Shown here: piece by piece, positions 14,567 to 22,647 of the stretch
Layout: each line of letters starts with the position of its first letter
Position numbering within the stretch: position 1 is the stretch's first letter
Assembly: GCA_964388085.1 (NCBI GenBank)
Contig: CAYLZW010000053.1
Span: forward strand, 1-25,753
Origin: CAYLZW01 sp964388085
Lineage (GTDB): Bacteria; Myxococcota; UBA727; CAYLZW01
Length of the DNA stretch: 25,753 nucleotides
Reading direction: 5' to 3'
The notes under the pieces: generated by a model
Told to the model about the DNA's origin: nothing
The model's database searches: none
Seen by the model: only the letters and a program-made list of their open reading frames with translations
Translations under genes and position numbers: made by a program

Positions 14567-15904
14567 TCACTGGCGCTCGATGGGCGGGCGGGCACCGGCG
14601 CGGCCGAACAGCGGCGAGGTGGCGTTTCCGCTCTCGAGCTCTTCCCGCATGACCCTGCCGAAGCGGCCGGTGACGGCGCCGTCCTCGAGCAGCGACTTCA
14701 GCCGCAGGAGGTCATCGTCCATGCGGCTCTTCGGGTCCGCGCCGAGCGCGCGCGCGAAGGCGTGCCCCATGGCGCCGGCCGGTGGGTTGTAGACGAGGCG
14801 CACCTCGACGCGCGTGCCGTCGTCCTCCTCGAAGAAGCGCACGCTGCCTTCGTTGTCGACGCTCGAGCCCTCGACGCTGCGCCAGCTGACGCGCTCGTTC
14901 TCGATAGCGACGTAGGACGCGTCCCAGGAGAAGCGGCGACCGCCCGGGCCCTTCACCTCCCAGTGGTAGCCGCCGTCCCCGACGTGATGGACGTCGGCGA
15001 CGTGCGTCATGAAGCGCGGCAGGTTCTCGGGGCTCTCGAAGAAGCGATAGACCTCGTCGATGGGCGCCTGGATGTGCACGGTCTTGTGGATCTCGACGCC
15101 GAAGCCCTGGCCGCCGACGAGCGCGCGCGCGGGCCGGTTCCACAGCGCGCGCGTGGCGAGGCCGGCGCCGAGCACCCCGAGGAGGCCGCCCGAGAGGCGG
15201 CCCCGCAGCGCGCCGAAGCCCACGAGGCTGAGGCCGCCCACGATGCCGGCGAGCCGCAGCGCCGGCGTCCAGCTCTGCTGCAGGAGCTCGCGGCGCGGGC
15301 CGCTGCGCGGTACGCCACCCTGGAGCTCTGGCACGTCGGGCTCGGCGTGCAGCTCGAGGTGATCGACGATCTCCTTGACCCCGCGCACGCGCTTCACGTT
15401 CGCGAGCACCTGCTCGTGCTCGTCGACGAGGCAGGCGCCGCACAGCTCGACGGTACCGTCGCGGCAGAAGACCTCGATGGCGCGCGGATGGGAGCAGGCG
15501 CGGCCGAGCTGCGCGCGCACGCGCTCGTGCAGGACCTCGTCGCTCACCTCTTCGTTTCGTAGCCGCGCGCGGCCCTCGGCCACGGCGCCCTTGGCCCGGT
15601 GCCGCGCGTCGCGCATGGCCTTGTCGGTGAGGCTGCCGGCCTCCCGCAGCGAGTGGCGCAGCTTGTCCTTGACGAACGCCCGTCGTCGTCGACCGCTGCG
15701 CGGATCGAGCAGATACATCAAGGCGATGCCGGCGCCGGCGCCGCAGACGCCGCCGAGCACGGCCAACGCGCCCGTGTTGCGATTGAAATTGCGATGGTCT
15801 CGATCTGTGCCGGAGCGGCCGCTCCGCGAGCGGGGCGGTTTGCCATAGGCGGTGCCGCTGCTCGAGATGTCGTGGGCCGCGTCGCGACGACTGCTCGTCG
15901 TCAT
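14567..15904 (-). CDS. Membrane protein with BON domain and SRPBCC (coenzyme Q-binding/cyclase-like) domain
   Basis: 445 residues in four parts. Residues 1-43 are polar and basic; 45-66 is a Gly/Ala-rich membrane segment followed by LDPRSGRRRR, as in YtxH-like proteins. A BON domain spans about 118-187 (SDEVLHERVRAQLG, VKEIVDHLELH), a fold that binds phospholipid or the periplasmic face. Residues 215-262 are a second Gly-rich hydrophobic pair of helices. An SRPBCC hydrophobic-ligand domain runs 271-407 (HKTVHIQAPIDEVYRFFESPENLPRFM). The BON part contains Cys137, Cys147 and a CGAC pair (155, 158), unusual for this domain. This BON/SRPBCC layout is known in proteobacterial envelope-stress proteins, but the ligand is unknown. 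GAGGAGGGA precedes the ATG, a strong ribosome site. It is divergent from the YkgJ-type gene. Confidence 0.88.
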   Translation of the reverse strand: MTTSSRRDAAHDISSSGTAYGKPPRSRSGRSGTDRDHRNFNRNTGALAVLGGVCGAGAGIALMYLLDPRSGRRRRAFVKDKLRHSLREAGSLTDKAMRDARHRAKGAVAEGRARLRNEEVSDEVLHERVRAQLGRACSHPRAIEVFCRDGTVELCGACLVDEHEQVLANVKRVRGVKEIVDHLELHAEPDVPELQGGVPRSGPRRELLQQSWTPALRLAGIVGGLSLVGFGALRGRLSGGLLGVLGAGLATRALWNRPARALVGGQGFGVEIHKTVHIQAPIDEVYRFFESPENLPRFMTHVADVHHVGDGGYHWEVKGPGGRRFSWDASYVAIENERVSWRSVEGSSVDNEGSVRFFEEDDGTRVEVRLVYNPPAGAMGHAFARALGADPKSRMDDDLLRLKSLLEDGAVTGRFGRVMREELESGNATSPLFGRAGARPPIERQ

Positions 15905-16088
15905 GGTCCCTCCTCATGCTGGAGGACGAGCGCCCGACCTCGTGTTGCCGCACGCAGGCCGGCCGTTCGTCGGATTCCGTCGCCCGTGCGCCTCTCCAAT
16001 TGTCTACGAACGAGCCCGCGCTCGCGCGAGCCGGATCGACGCTGAGGCGACCTCCAGCGCGCGCCGCTGTTCCGCTATGCTGACGCGC

Positions 16089-16931
16089 ATGGCGTCGAAG
16101 GCGACCGAAGACGAAGCCCTCGCGGGAGGAGCGCCGCCCGCCAAGAAGCCGCGGGCAAAGCGCGGCTCTTCGACGCGGAAGCGGCGACTTCCCTATCGCA
16201 TCCTCGACATGGAGCACGTGAGCTTCTGGGAGGAGAAGCGCAAGCTGCCGCGCTTCATGTTCCCCTTCGACTACTCGCTCGATCCCTGCGCGAGCTGCGT
16301 CGGCTACTGCTGCCAGACCATCGTGCACGTCACCATGGTCGAGGCGCTGCGCGTCTCCCTGCCGCTCGGCGTGGCGCTCGACGACATGGTGCGGCGCATC
16401 CCCGCCGACGGCGAGCGCGGCAACAAGCAGACGGTGCCGCTGCCGCTCGACGAGGGCGAGGTGCGCCTCGTGTTCCGACAACAGGAGGGTCACGGCGGCT
16501 GCATCTTCCTGCACGCCGTCGGCGCGCGGAGCATCTGCTCGGCCCACGCGCTGCGGCCGGGCGTGTGCCGCGTGTTCCCCTACAAGGTCGACGTCGGCGA
16601 CCGCGTCATCTCTGCCGGCGGGCCCATCGCCTGCCCCACGCGCTGGCTCTACGACGAGCGCGTGGAGGCCCGCGTCGACGAGGATGTGCGCCGCTGGCTG
16701 GCCGACATCGACGAGGAGCGCGCGCTGGTCGAGGCGTGGCGCGCGCAGGCGGACGACGCGGCGTCGCCGAGCGACAGGAGCTGGCTGGCCTTTCAGCGCT
16801 TCGCCATCCGGCGCCTCGCCGGCCGCTGTGGGCTCGACGCGGACGAGATCTTGCGCCCCCCGCGGCGGCGGCTCGGGGCCGGGCGGGTGGCCGAGAAAGG
16901 CCCCCTTCCCCTGCCGGATGAAACAGAATAG
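16089..16931 (+). CDS. YkgJ-family cysteine-cluster protein
   Basis: 280 residues. The N-terminus is Lys/Arg/Ala-rich (about 1-33, PAKKPRAKRGSSTRKRR). The metal cluster ligands are CASCVGYCC (Cys67, 70, 74, 75), Cys138 in GGCIFL, Cys150 in SICSAH and Cys160 in RPGVCRVFPY, with Cys182 close by in IACP. This is the CxxCxxxCC...RPxxCRxFP signature of the YkgJ/UPF0153 family, thought to bind zinc or an iron-sulfur cluster. The biological role is undefined; some members are linked to Fe-S or flagellin methylation functions. I took the ATG at 16089; another at 16077 is in frame and equally lacking a ribosome site. It is longer than many members because of the basic N-tail and a helical C-terminus. 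The next gene begins 34 bases downstream and may be co-transcribed. Confidence 0.88.
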   Translation: MASKATEDEALAGGAPPAKKPRAKRGSSTRKRRLPYRILDMEHVSFWEEKRKLPRFMFPFDYSLDPCASCVGYCCQTIVHVTMVEALRVSLPLGVALDDMVRRIPADGERGNKQTVPLPLDEGEVRLVFRQQEGHGGCIFLHAVGARSICSAHALRPGVCRVFPYKVDVGDRVISAGGPIACPTRWLYDERVEARVDEDVRRWLADIDEERALVEAWRAQADDAASPSDRSWLAFQRFAIRRLAGRCGLDADEILRPPRRRLGAGRVAEKGPLPLPDETE

Positions 16932-16965
16932 TGGTTCTGGTTCACGCTCCTGATCGAGGTGAACC

Positions 16966-19341
16966 ATGTGCCGATCCACGCAAGCCGCCGCCTTGGCCAT
17001 CGCGCTCGCCGCCCTGCTGATGGCGTGCGCTCCCCCTCCGCCCGAGGCCCGCTCGTACGAGGCCCGCGTGCGGCGCACGGCCTACGGCGTGCCGCACATC
17101 GTCGCCGAGGACCTCGGCAGCCTCGCGTTCGGGCAGGGCTACGCCTTCGCGGCCGACAACGCCTGCGCCTTGGCGGACCAGGTGCTCAAGGTGCGCGGCG
17201 AGCGCGCGCGCTTCTTCGGCCGCGGTGACGACGACGTGCACGTCGACAGCGACTTCGCCTATCGGCACCTCGGCCTGCTCGACGTCGCCAAGGACGCGCT
17301 GGCCGCGCAGCCGGCGGAGGCGCGCGAGATGATCCGCGGCTACGCGGCCGGCTACAACGCGTTCCTCGTCGAGCAGCCCGGTCGCGTGCCGTCCCCGTGC
17401 CGCGGCGCCGACTGGCTGCGGCCGCTCAGCGAGGTCGAGCTCATGGCCTACTACGTGGACCTCAGCCTGCTCGGCAGCTCGCGGCAGCTGCTGCCGATGA
17501 TCGCGACGGCGACGCCGCCCTCCGCGGGCGCCTTGCGCTCCGTACGGACGGGCTTCCCGGACCTGAAGCGCCCCGGCATGGGCAGCAATGGCTGGGCCAT
17601 CGGCGGCGATCGCAGCGCGCACGGCGGCGGCCTGCTCGTGGGCAACCCGCACTTTCCCTGGGAGGGGGAGCTGAAGCTCGGCGAGGTGCACCTCACGGTC
17701 CCGGGCGAGCTCGACGTGTATGGCGCCACGCTCATGGGCGTCGTCGGCGTGCTGGTCGGCTTCAACGAGCACGTGGCCTGGACACACACCGTCTCCTTCG
17801 CGCCGCGCATGACGCTGTACGCGCTGTCGCTGCACCCAGGTGACCCGACCGCCTACCTGTACGACGACGAGGTGCGGCCCATGCGCGCGCAGGAGCACGT
17901 CATCGAGGTGCGCGCGGAAGACGGCAGCCTCCACGAGGAGCGCCGCACGCTGTGGCGCACGCACTGGGGGCCGATGCTCGACATGCCGCTGTACGGGTGG
18001 GGCTCCGACGTGGCGTTCAGCTACCGCGACGCGAACCTCGAGAGCGCGGGCTTCGTCGAGCAATTCCGCCGCATGAGCGTGGCCTCCTCGGTGGCGCAGC
18101 TGCGCGCGGCGCACGACGACGTGCAGGGCATCCCCTGGGTGCACACCATCGCCGTCGACGACGCCGGCGACGCGCTCTACGCCGACGGTTCGACGGTTCC
18201 AAACGTGAGTGATGCGGCGCTCGCGCGCTGGCTCGAGCGGCGCGAGAGCGACTTCTACACGCGCATGCTGCGCGAGCGCGGCGCCGTGCTGCTCGAGGGC
18301 AGCGGCGTCGAGGCCGAGTGGGTGGACGATCCGCGCGCGGCGCGGCCGGGCATCCTGCCGTTCGAGGAGGCGCCGCTGCTGCTGCGGCGCGACTTCGTGG
18401 TGAACGCGAACGACAACCACTGGCTCGCGAACCCCGCGAGCCCGCTCGAGGGCTACTCGCCCCTCTACGGCGACGAGCGCACACCGCGCGGCGCGCGCAC
18501 GCGGATGAACCTCATGCTCGTGCAAGAGGGTGACGCGCCGCTGACCCGCGAAGAGGCGACCGAGCGCTTGCTCTCGAACCGCGGGCTGCACGCGGAGCTG
18601 TTGCTCGACGAGGTGCTGGCGCGCTGCCCGCGCGACGAAGAGGCCGACGCCGAGCGCGCGGCGGCGTGCGCCTTGCTCGCCGCCTGGGACCGCCGCTACG
18701 ACGAGGACAGCGTGGGCGCCGTGCTGTTCCGCGAGCTGCTCGGCGCCTTTGGACACGACGCCATGAAGGACGCCGGCGCGCTCTACCAGGTGGCGTTCGA
18801 CCCCGATGATCCGGTCGCGACGCCACGCGCGCTCGCCGCGCCGCCACCGCAAGGAGAGGATCCGCTGCTGGCGGCGCTCGACACCGCGCTGCAACACCTC
18901 CACGACGCGGGGCTCGCGCCGGACGCGCGCCTCGGCGACGTGCAGCACCTCTCCCGCGCCGGGCTCGTCACGCCGATCCACGGGGGCGCCGAGATCGACG
19001 GCGTCGCGAACATCGTCGGCCAGACCAGCCTGCCCTCGACGCTCGACGTGGCCGCCGCGCCCGACCTCCTCGTGGACGAGACCGCTCTCAGCGCCGGCGG
19101 CTACGAGATCGACTACGGCGGCAGCTTCGTGTTCACGGTCGAGCTCGGCGCGGACGGCCCGCAAGCAGAGGCCTTGCTCATCTACGGGCAGGCCGGCGAT
19201 CCGACGTCGCCGCACTTCGGCGACCAACTGCCGCTCTATCGCGAGAAGACGCTGCGCCCCGTGCTGTTCTCCGAGGAGGAGATCGCCGCCGACCCAGGGC
19301 TCGTCGAGCGAACCGTGAAGGGGAGCGACGCGGGCTTGTGA
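16966..19341 (+). CDS. Penicillin-acylase-family lipoprotein, PvdQ/acyl-homoserine-lactone acylase-like
   Basis: 791 residues, typical for precursors of this family (750-850). A lipoprotein signal ends at Cys21 (ALLMAC). The alpha chain opens with RTAYGVPHIVAEDLGSLAFG and DNACALADQVLKVRGERARF, close to PvdQ and aculeacin A acylase. The autocatalytic cleavage site is Gly206-Ser207 in GMGSNGWAIGG; Ser207 becomes the N-terminal nucleophile of the beta chain. The His of NPHFPW (229, beta 23) matches PvdQ, as do the Asn residues in VVNANDNHW (about 480-486) and Arg in RTRMN (511-515). The tail (YGQAGDPTSPHFGDQ) is also PvdQ-like. Family members cleave fatty-acyl amides: N-acyl-homoserine lactones, lipopeptides or siderophore precursors. 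Which is true here is unknown. GAGGTG gives a strong start. It may sit on the outer or inner membrane as a lipoprotein, unlike soluble periplasmic PvdQ. Confidence 0.92.
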   Translation: MCRSTQAAALAIALAALLMACAPPPPEARSYEARVRRTAYGVPHIVAEDLGSLAFGQGYAFAADNACALADQVLKVRGERARFFGRGDDDVHVDSDFAYRHLGLLDVAKDALAAQPAEAREMIRGYAAGYNAFLVEQPGRVPSPCRGADWLRPLSEVELMAYYVDLSLLGSSRQLLPMIATATPPSAGALRSVRTGFPDLKRPGMGSNGWAIGGDRSAHGGGLLVGNPHFPWEGELKLGEVHLTVPGELDVYGATLMGVVGVLVGFNEHVAWTHTVSFAPRMTLYALSLHPGDPTAYLYDDEVRPMRAQEHVIEVRAEDGSLHEERRTLWRTHWGPMLDMPLYGWGSDVAFSYRDANLESAGFVEQFRRMSVASSVAQLRAAHDDVQGIPWVHTIAVDDAGDALYADGSTVPNVSDAALARWLERRESDFYTRMLRERGAVLLEGSGVEAEWVDDPRAARPGILPFEEAPLLLRRDFVVNANDNHWLANPASPLEGYSPLYGDERTPRGARTRMNLMLVQEGDAPLTREEATERLLSNRGLHAELLLDEVLARCPRDEEADAERAAACALLAAWDRRYDEDSVGAVLFRELLGAFGHDAMKDAGALYQVAFDPDDPVATPRALAAPPPQGEDPLLAALDTALQHLHDAGLAPDARLGDVQHLSRAGLVTPIHGGAEIDGVANIVGQTSLPSTLDVAAAPDLLVDETALSAGGYEIDYGGSFVFTVELGADGPQAEALLIYGQAGDPTSPHFGDQLPLYREKTLRPVLFSEEEIAADPGLVERTVKGSDAGL

Positions 19342-19355
19342 CGAACGGGGGCGAG

Positions 19356-19377
19356 TCCCGGAGGGCCGTGTGCGGGA
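19356..19377. terminator. Weak hairpin between the convergent acylase and oxygenase genes
   Basis: TCCCG (19356-19360) pairs with CGGGA (19373-19377) in the 50-base gap between two converging stops. Short stem, 12-base loop and only a few A/T after it. Reported because of its position; could be chance. Confidence 0.2.
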
Positions 19378-19391
19378 AATCCAGCAGCCTG

Positions 19392-20534
19392 CTAGGGCGG
19401 TACCCCGGCGAAGCGTAGCTGCCCCGTCCGGTACAGGCGGTACAGCCGCTCCCGCGCGTCGTCGTCGAGGGAGCCGAGCGGCAAGGGCGCGCGCCGCTGG
19501 TCGGCCAGCTGCCGCAACACGCCCGCGAGCGCGCCCTCGGCTTCGAACGCCTCGCCATCGAGGAAGAAGCGCTCGCCGTAAAACAGCAGCCGCGAGGCGT
19601 CACCGACGACGAGCGCGCCGGGGCGCAAGAGCCGCTCGAGGAAGCCGCCGCGATCTTTTGCCTTCGGTGGGCGCGGGCGCGGCGAGTGCGGCTTCGGCCC
19701 CGTCAGCAGACGTCCGAGGAAGGTGCGGACGACGTCATCGTCCCAGCGCAGCCGCTCGAGCACCTCGGCCACGCGCGTCACCATGGCGTCCGGCAGCGCG
19801 CCCGGGTGCGCGGCGGGCGTGAGATCGACGTCGTCAACCTGGCCCTCGGGCGCGAGGTCTTCCGCCAGGAAGCCGAGGAAGTTGTGCACGAGCTGCTCGT
19901 GCGTCGGCGCCGCGAAGCCGATGGAGTACGTCGTGCATTCGGTTTCGGCGACCCCCCAATGGCCGACCTCGGGCGGCAGGTAGAGCATGTCGCCGGGCTC
20001 GAGCACCCACTCGTCGGTCGGGCGGAAGCGGCGCAGCACGCGCACGCCCTCCTCGGAGACACACGCGAGATCACAGCCCTCGCTGATCTGCCAGCGCCGC
20101 CGCCCCGAGCCCTGCAGCAAGAAGACGTCGTAGAGGTCGTAGTGGGGCCCCACCGAGCCGCCCGGCGCCGCCCAGCTCACCATCAGGTCGTCGATGCACG
20201 CCCACGGGATGAACGAAAAGCGCGCCAGCAGGTCCCAGGCGCCCTCGACGTGTGCCTCGAGCCCGGCGACGAGCAGGGTGAAGCGCGCCTTCGGCACGCG
20301 CGTGAGATCGAGGCGCGCGAAGGGCCCCTCCTCGAGCTGCCAACGTGCGCCGCGCCTACCGTCACGCTCGCGCACGGTACGGGCGATGACGTCGTCACGG
20401 CTGGCCAGCCTGGCGAGCTGCTCGCGGCTCAACAGCCCCTGAAAGCCGGGCATGGCCTGGCGCACGAGGAGCGGCTTCTTCTGCCAGTGCTGCGCCAGGA
20501 ACTGAGCGGGAGAGAGCGCGCCGAGCAAGCCCAT
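19392..20534 (-). CDS. roxA: RoxA/YcfD-type JmjC ribosomal oxygenase (ribosomal protein uL16 arginine hydroxylase)
   Basis: 380 residues, near the 373 of E. coli YcfD. An Fe(II)/2-oxoglutarate oxygenase; the E. coli enzyme hydroxylates an arginine of ribosomal protein L16. Strong shared blocks: HWQKKPLLVRQA (16-27), WQLEEGPFA (65-73), IDDLMVSWAAPGGSVGPHYDLYDVF (114-138), the GRRRW 2-oxoglutarate segment (144-148), LEPGDMLYLPPEVGHWG (178-194) and SIGFAAPTHEQLV. Iron ligands are His131, Asp133 and His192. The C-terminal winged-helix and dimer region is also present (LLTGPKPHSP, with a basic PRPRPPKAK insert). The substrate in this organism is assumed from the family. The start has no strong ribosome site. 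It follows the amidase gene by 92 bases on the same strand. Confidence 0.92.
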   Translation of the reverse strand: MGLLGALSPAQFLAQHWQKKPLLVRQAMPGFQGLLSREQLARLASRDDVIARTVRERDGRRGARWQLEEGPFARLDLTRVPKARFTLLVAGLEAHVEGAWDLLARFSFIPWACIDDLMVSWAAPGGSVGPHYDLYDVFLLQGSGRRRWQISEGCDLACVSEEGVRVLRRFRPTDEWVLEPGDMLYLPPEVGHWGVAETECTTYSIGFAAPTHEQLVHNFLGFLAEDLAPEGQVDDVDLTPAAHPGALPDAMVTRVAEVLERLRWDDDVVRTFLGRLLTGPKPHSPRPRPPKAKDRGGFLERLLRPGALVVGDASRLLFYGERFFLDGEAFEAEGALAGVLRQLADQRRAPLPLGSLDDDARERLYRLYRTGQLRFAGVPP

Positions 20535-20626
20535 GGCGCGCAGCCTACAACGGCTCCGCGCCAGGGCTCGCTCCGTTTCGCTCTCAAGCTCCCGAAAGCG
20601 TCAAGGTGACGCGGCCGCGGGCGGTG

Positions 20627-22486
20627 TCAGTGACCGTGCGTGCCCGTACTCCACAAGGCGCCGCCGGTCGCGGCATAGACGACGACGTTGCCGTCGTCTT
20701 GCACGGCCAGCCGGCTGTTCGGGTGGCCGTGCGTACCGCTGTGCCAGAGGGGGGCGCCCGCGCTCGAGTAGAGCACGAGGTTGCCGTCCCCCTGCAGGAC
20801 GAGCTGGCTGGTGGCGTGGCCGTTGGTGCCCGTCGCCCACAGCGCCGTGCCGCCGAGGTAGAGCACGACGTTGCCGTCCCCCTGGTGCACGAACGTGAAG
20901 CGCCCGTCGCACGACCTCACGCTGGCGCCGGGCGCGAGGCTCGTGCCGGGCGTGGCCAGCCCGCACGACGACGACGACGATGACGGCGGCGGCGGAGGAG
21001 GAGGAGGAGGAGGAGGAGGAGCCGCGGACGCTTGCGTGCCCGAGTCCCAGAGCGGCGTCGTCCCCTGGTACACGACGAGGTTGCCGTCGTTCTGCACCGT
21101 GAGCCAGGCGTTCACGCGGCCGTTCGTGCCCGTCGCCCACAGCGGGTTTCCCCAGGGCGAATAGAGCACGACGTTGCCGTCGCCTTGCACGACGAAGACG
21201 CCGGTCGCCTGGCCGTTGGTCGCCGTCGCCCACAGCGCGTCGCTGCCCTGGTAGAGCACGACGTTGCCGTCCTGCTGGTGCACGAGGCTGATGCGGCCGT
21301 CGCAGCTCGTCAGCGACTGTCCGGGCGCGAGGCTCGTGCCCGGGCCGGCGATGCCGCAGCCCGTCGGCGGCGGCGGAGGAGGCGGAGGCGGAGGACCGCT
21401 CACGAGCGCACGCGCGCGCGCGCGAATGGTCTCGAGCTTCGGATGCAACGTCCCGCCAGGGCAGGCCGTCGATTGCCCCGCGTGGTCGCGGTGGCCGCGC
21501 ACGCGGTCGCTGCTAATGGGGATGCCCTCGAGCAGGTGCTGCATGCCGACGATTCCGGCGCCCGCGTTCAAGAGCGCCTCGGTCGGCTGGTCGTTGCCGC
21601 ACGCCGGGTCGAAGCAGCCGACGAACACGATGCCGACGTTGCCCGTGTTGTTGTTGCGCGTGTGACCGCCGCGGTACGTCTGCGGCCGGAGCTCGAAGAT
21701 GCGGCCGTCCTGCGCGACCGCGTAGTGGTACGCGATGTCGCAGTAGCCCCGGCCGTCCATGTGGTAGGCCTGCGCTTGCCGCAGCGCCAGCTCGACGTTG
21801 CCCGTCGCGCGCGCCGCCGTGTGGTGCAGCGCCATGCGGTAGTAGTTGCCCTCCCTCGTCGAGCAGCGATGCGCCCGCGCGCCCCAGGCGCTGCGCGGCT
21901 TCACGCCCACGTAGGCGAGCTCGGCGCGCAGCTCCCGCTGCTCGCTGCCGTCGCCGAGGTCGATGTCGCTCTCGTCGCTCTCGTCGCTCTCGTCGGTGTA
22001 GGCGGGCGAGAAGGTCAGCGCGGCGAAGGCGGCGGCGTCCTCGGCGGCGACCGCGAGCTGCACGCTCGAGTACACGCCGTCGAGAAAGCCTACGCCGGCG
22101 AGCTGGCCGAGCTCCGAGAAGGTCCACTCCGCGTCGTGCCAGGCGCCTGGCGCGCCGTCGTCGTTGCCCCTGACGCGCAGCGCGGGCGCCGCCGCTCCCT
22201 CGACGAGGGAGGCCATGAGGGCCACGCGGTTGGCGCCGCTCTCGAGCGCGATGGGGGGCGAGACGTACTCGCCGTCCTCGCGCCTGAAGCGCTCCTCGAG
22301 CTCGGCGCCGCGCACGGTGAGCTCGGGGACGTCGTCACCGCGCGCCTCGAGCGCCGGCCCCTCGGCGCCGCAAGCCGACAGCACCCCGAGCAGCCCGAGC
22401 AGCCCGAGCGGCGCGAGGCACAAGCGCAGGCGTTCGAGGAGATGAGCGCGCTCGACGTCGGATGACTTGATCACGGCAGCGTACAT
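20627..22486 (-). CDS. Lipoprotein N-acetylmuramoyl-L-alanine amidase (PGRP-like) fused to two B-type lectin domains
   Basis: 619 residues from the ATG at 22486, preceded by GGGAGGG. A lipobox LSAC gives Cys39 after a long Leu-rich signal. Residues 50-160 are an unknown beta-rich region, then an acidic linker DESDESDESD. The Amidase_2/PGRP domain (about 195-362) has SAWGARAH, the zinc ligand in LHHTA (His221/222), IAYHY (252-256), RGHRDHAGQSTACPG with His332 and Cys342; all zinc positions are intact, so it should cleave the lactyl-alanine bond of peptidoglycan. A 10-proline linker leads to lectin 1 (377-485), then 12 prolines and 6 serines to lectin 2 (508-619). Each lectin has three QxDxNxVxY sugar sites (starting near 405, 434, 465 and 535, 565, 596), all complete, so mannose-type binding is likely. 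The poly-Pro runs would need elongation factor P. A divergent gap with phased repeats lies upstream. Confidence 0.92.
   Translation of the reverse strand: MYAAVIKSSDVERAHLLERLRLCLAPLGLLGLLGVLSACGAEGPALEARGDDVPELTVRGAELEERFRREDGEYVSPPIALESGANRVALMASLVEGAAAPALRVRGNDDGAPGAWHDAEWTFSELGQLAGVGFLDGVYSSVQLAVAAEDAAAFAALTFSPAYTDESDESDESDIDLGDGSEQRELRAELAYVGVKPRSAWGARAHRCSTREGNYYRMALHHTAARATGNVELALRQAQAYHMDGRGYCDIAYHYAVAQDGRIFELRPQTYRGGHTRNNNTGNVGIVFVGCFDPACGNDQPTEALLNAGAGIVGMQHLLEGIPISSDRVRGHRDHAGQSTACPGGTLHPKLETIRARARALVSGPPPPPPPPPPTGCGIAGPGTSLAPGQSLTSCDGRISLVHQQDGNVVLYQGSDALWATATNGQATGVFVVQGDGNVVLYSPWGNPLWATGTNGRVNAWLTVQNDGNLVVYQGTTPLWDSGTQASAAPPPPPPPPPPPPSSSSSSCGLATPGTSLAPGASVRSCDGRFTFVHQGDGNVVLYLGGTALWATGTNGHATSQLVLQGDGNLVLYSSAGAPLWHSGTHGHPNSRLAVQDDGNVVVYAATGGALWSTGTHGH
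20630..21358 (-). repeat. Duplicated B-lectin coding segments separated by a GGA/GGC microsatellite
   Basis: Two homologous coding stretches, 21032-21358 (lectin 1) and 20630-20965 (lectin 2), share repeated words such as PGTSLAPG, SCDGR, QxDGNVVLY and LWATGTNG in the same order. Between them is a GGA-rich tract (about 20988-21021) coding the poly-Pro linker; a shorter GGC/GGA tract at about 21366-21393 codes the first linker. This is a tandem domain duplication with simple-sequence linkers that can change length by slippage. Confidence 0.75.
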
Positions 22487-22527
22487 GGAGCCCTCCCTGG
22501 AAGACCGCGCGAGCGTACCGGCGGTCG

Positions 22528-22566
22528 CTGAAAGGCCCCCCTGAGATGGCCTGAGACGCCCTGAAA
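22528..22566. promoter_or_regulatory. Four CTGARA repeats, three at exact 10-base phasing, in a divergent promoter region
   Basis: CTGAAA at 22528, CTGAGA at 22541, CTGAGA at 22551 and CTGAAA at 22561 lie on the plus strand (TYTCAG on the minus) in the 161-base gap between the amidase-lectin start (22486, leftward) and the helicase start (22648, rightward). Starts are 13, 10 and 10 bases apart, so the three nearest the helicase face the same side of the helix. The core with flanks is CCTGARA. This is the layout of a direct-repeat operator for a multimeric regulator. Which gene it controls, and by what protein, is unknown; it is about 42-80 bases upstream of the amidase start. Confidence 0.45.
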
Positions 22567-22647
22567 GCGCCGCGGGCTCTGTGACCCGGCCGCCGCTTTT
22601 CGTCTCTAGCGGCGCCGCGACGGTCGCCAAGCCGCCTGCGGGAGCGT

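Noticed and set aside
14712..17078. Minus-strand open frame of 788 codons
   Set aside because: Shifted frame of the BON-SRPBCC gene continuing antisense to the YkgJ-type gene; no recognisable domain.
16942..19227. Minus-strand open frame of 761 codons
   Set aside because: Lies antisense to the acylase, whose motifs and strong ribosome site are clear; the antisense protein has biased His/Arg/Ala composition and no domain.
20988..21021. GGA-rich run as an intergenic microsatellite or G-quadruplex element
   Set aside because: It is inside the coding frame and reads as the poly-Pro linker of the amidase-lectin protein; a coding role explains it, though slippage is noted as a finding.
21032..22465. 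Plus-strand open frame of 477 codons over the amidase-lectin gene
   Set aside because: Mirror of the real gene; composition of Arg/Ala/Val/His repeats only.
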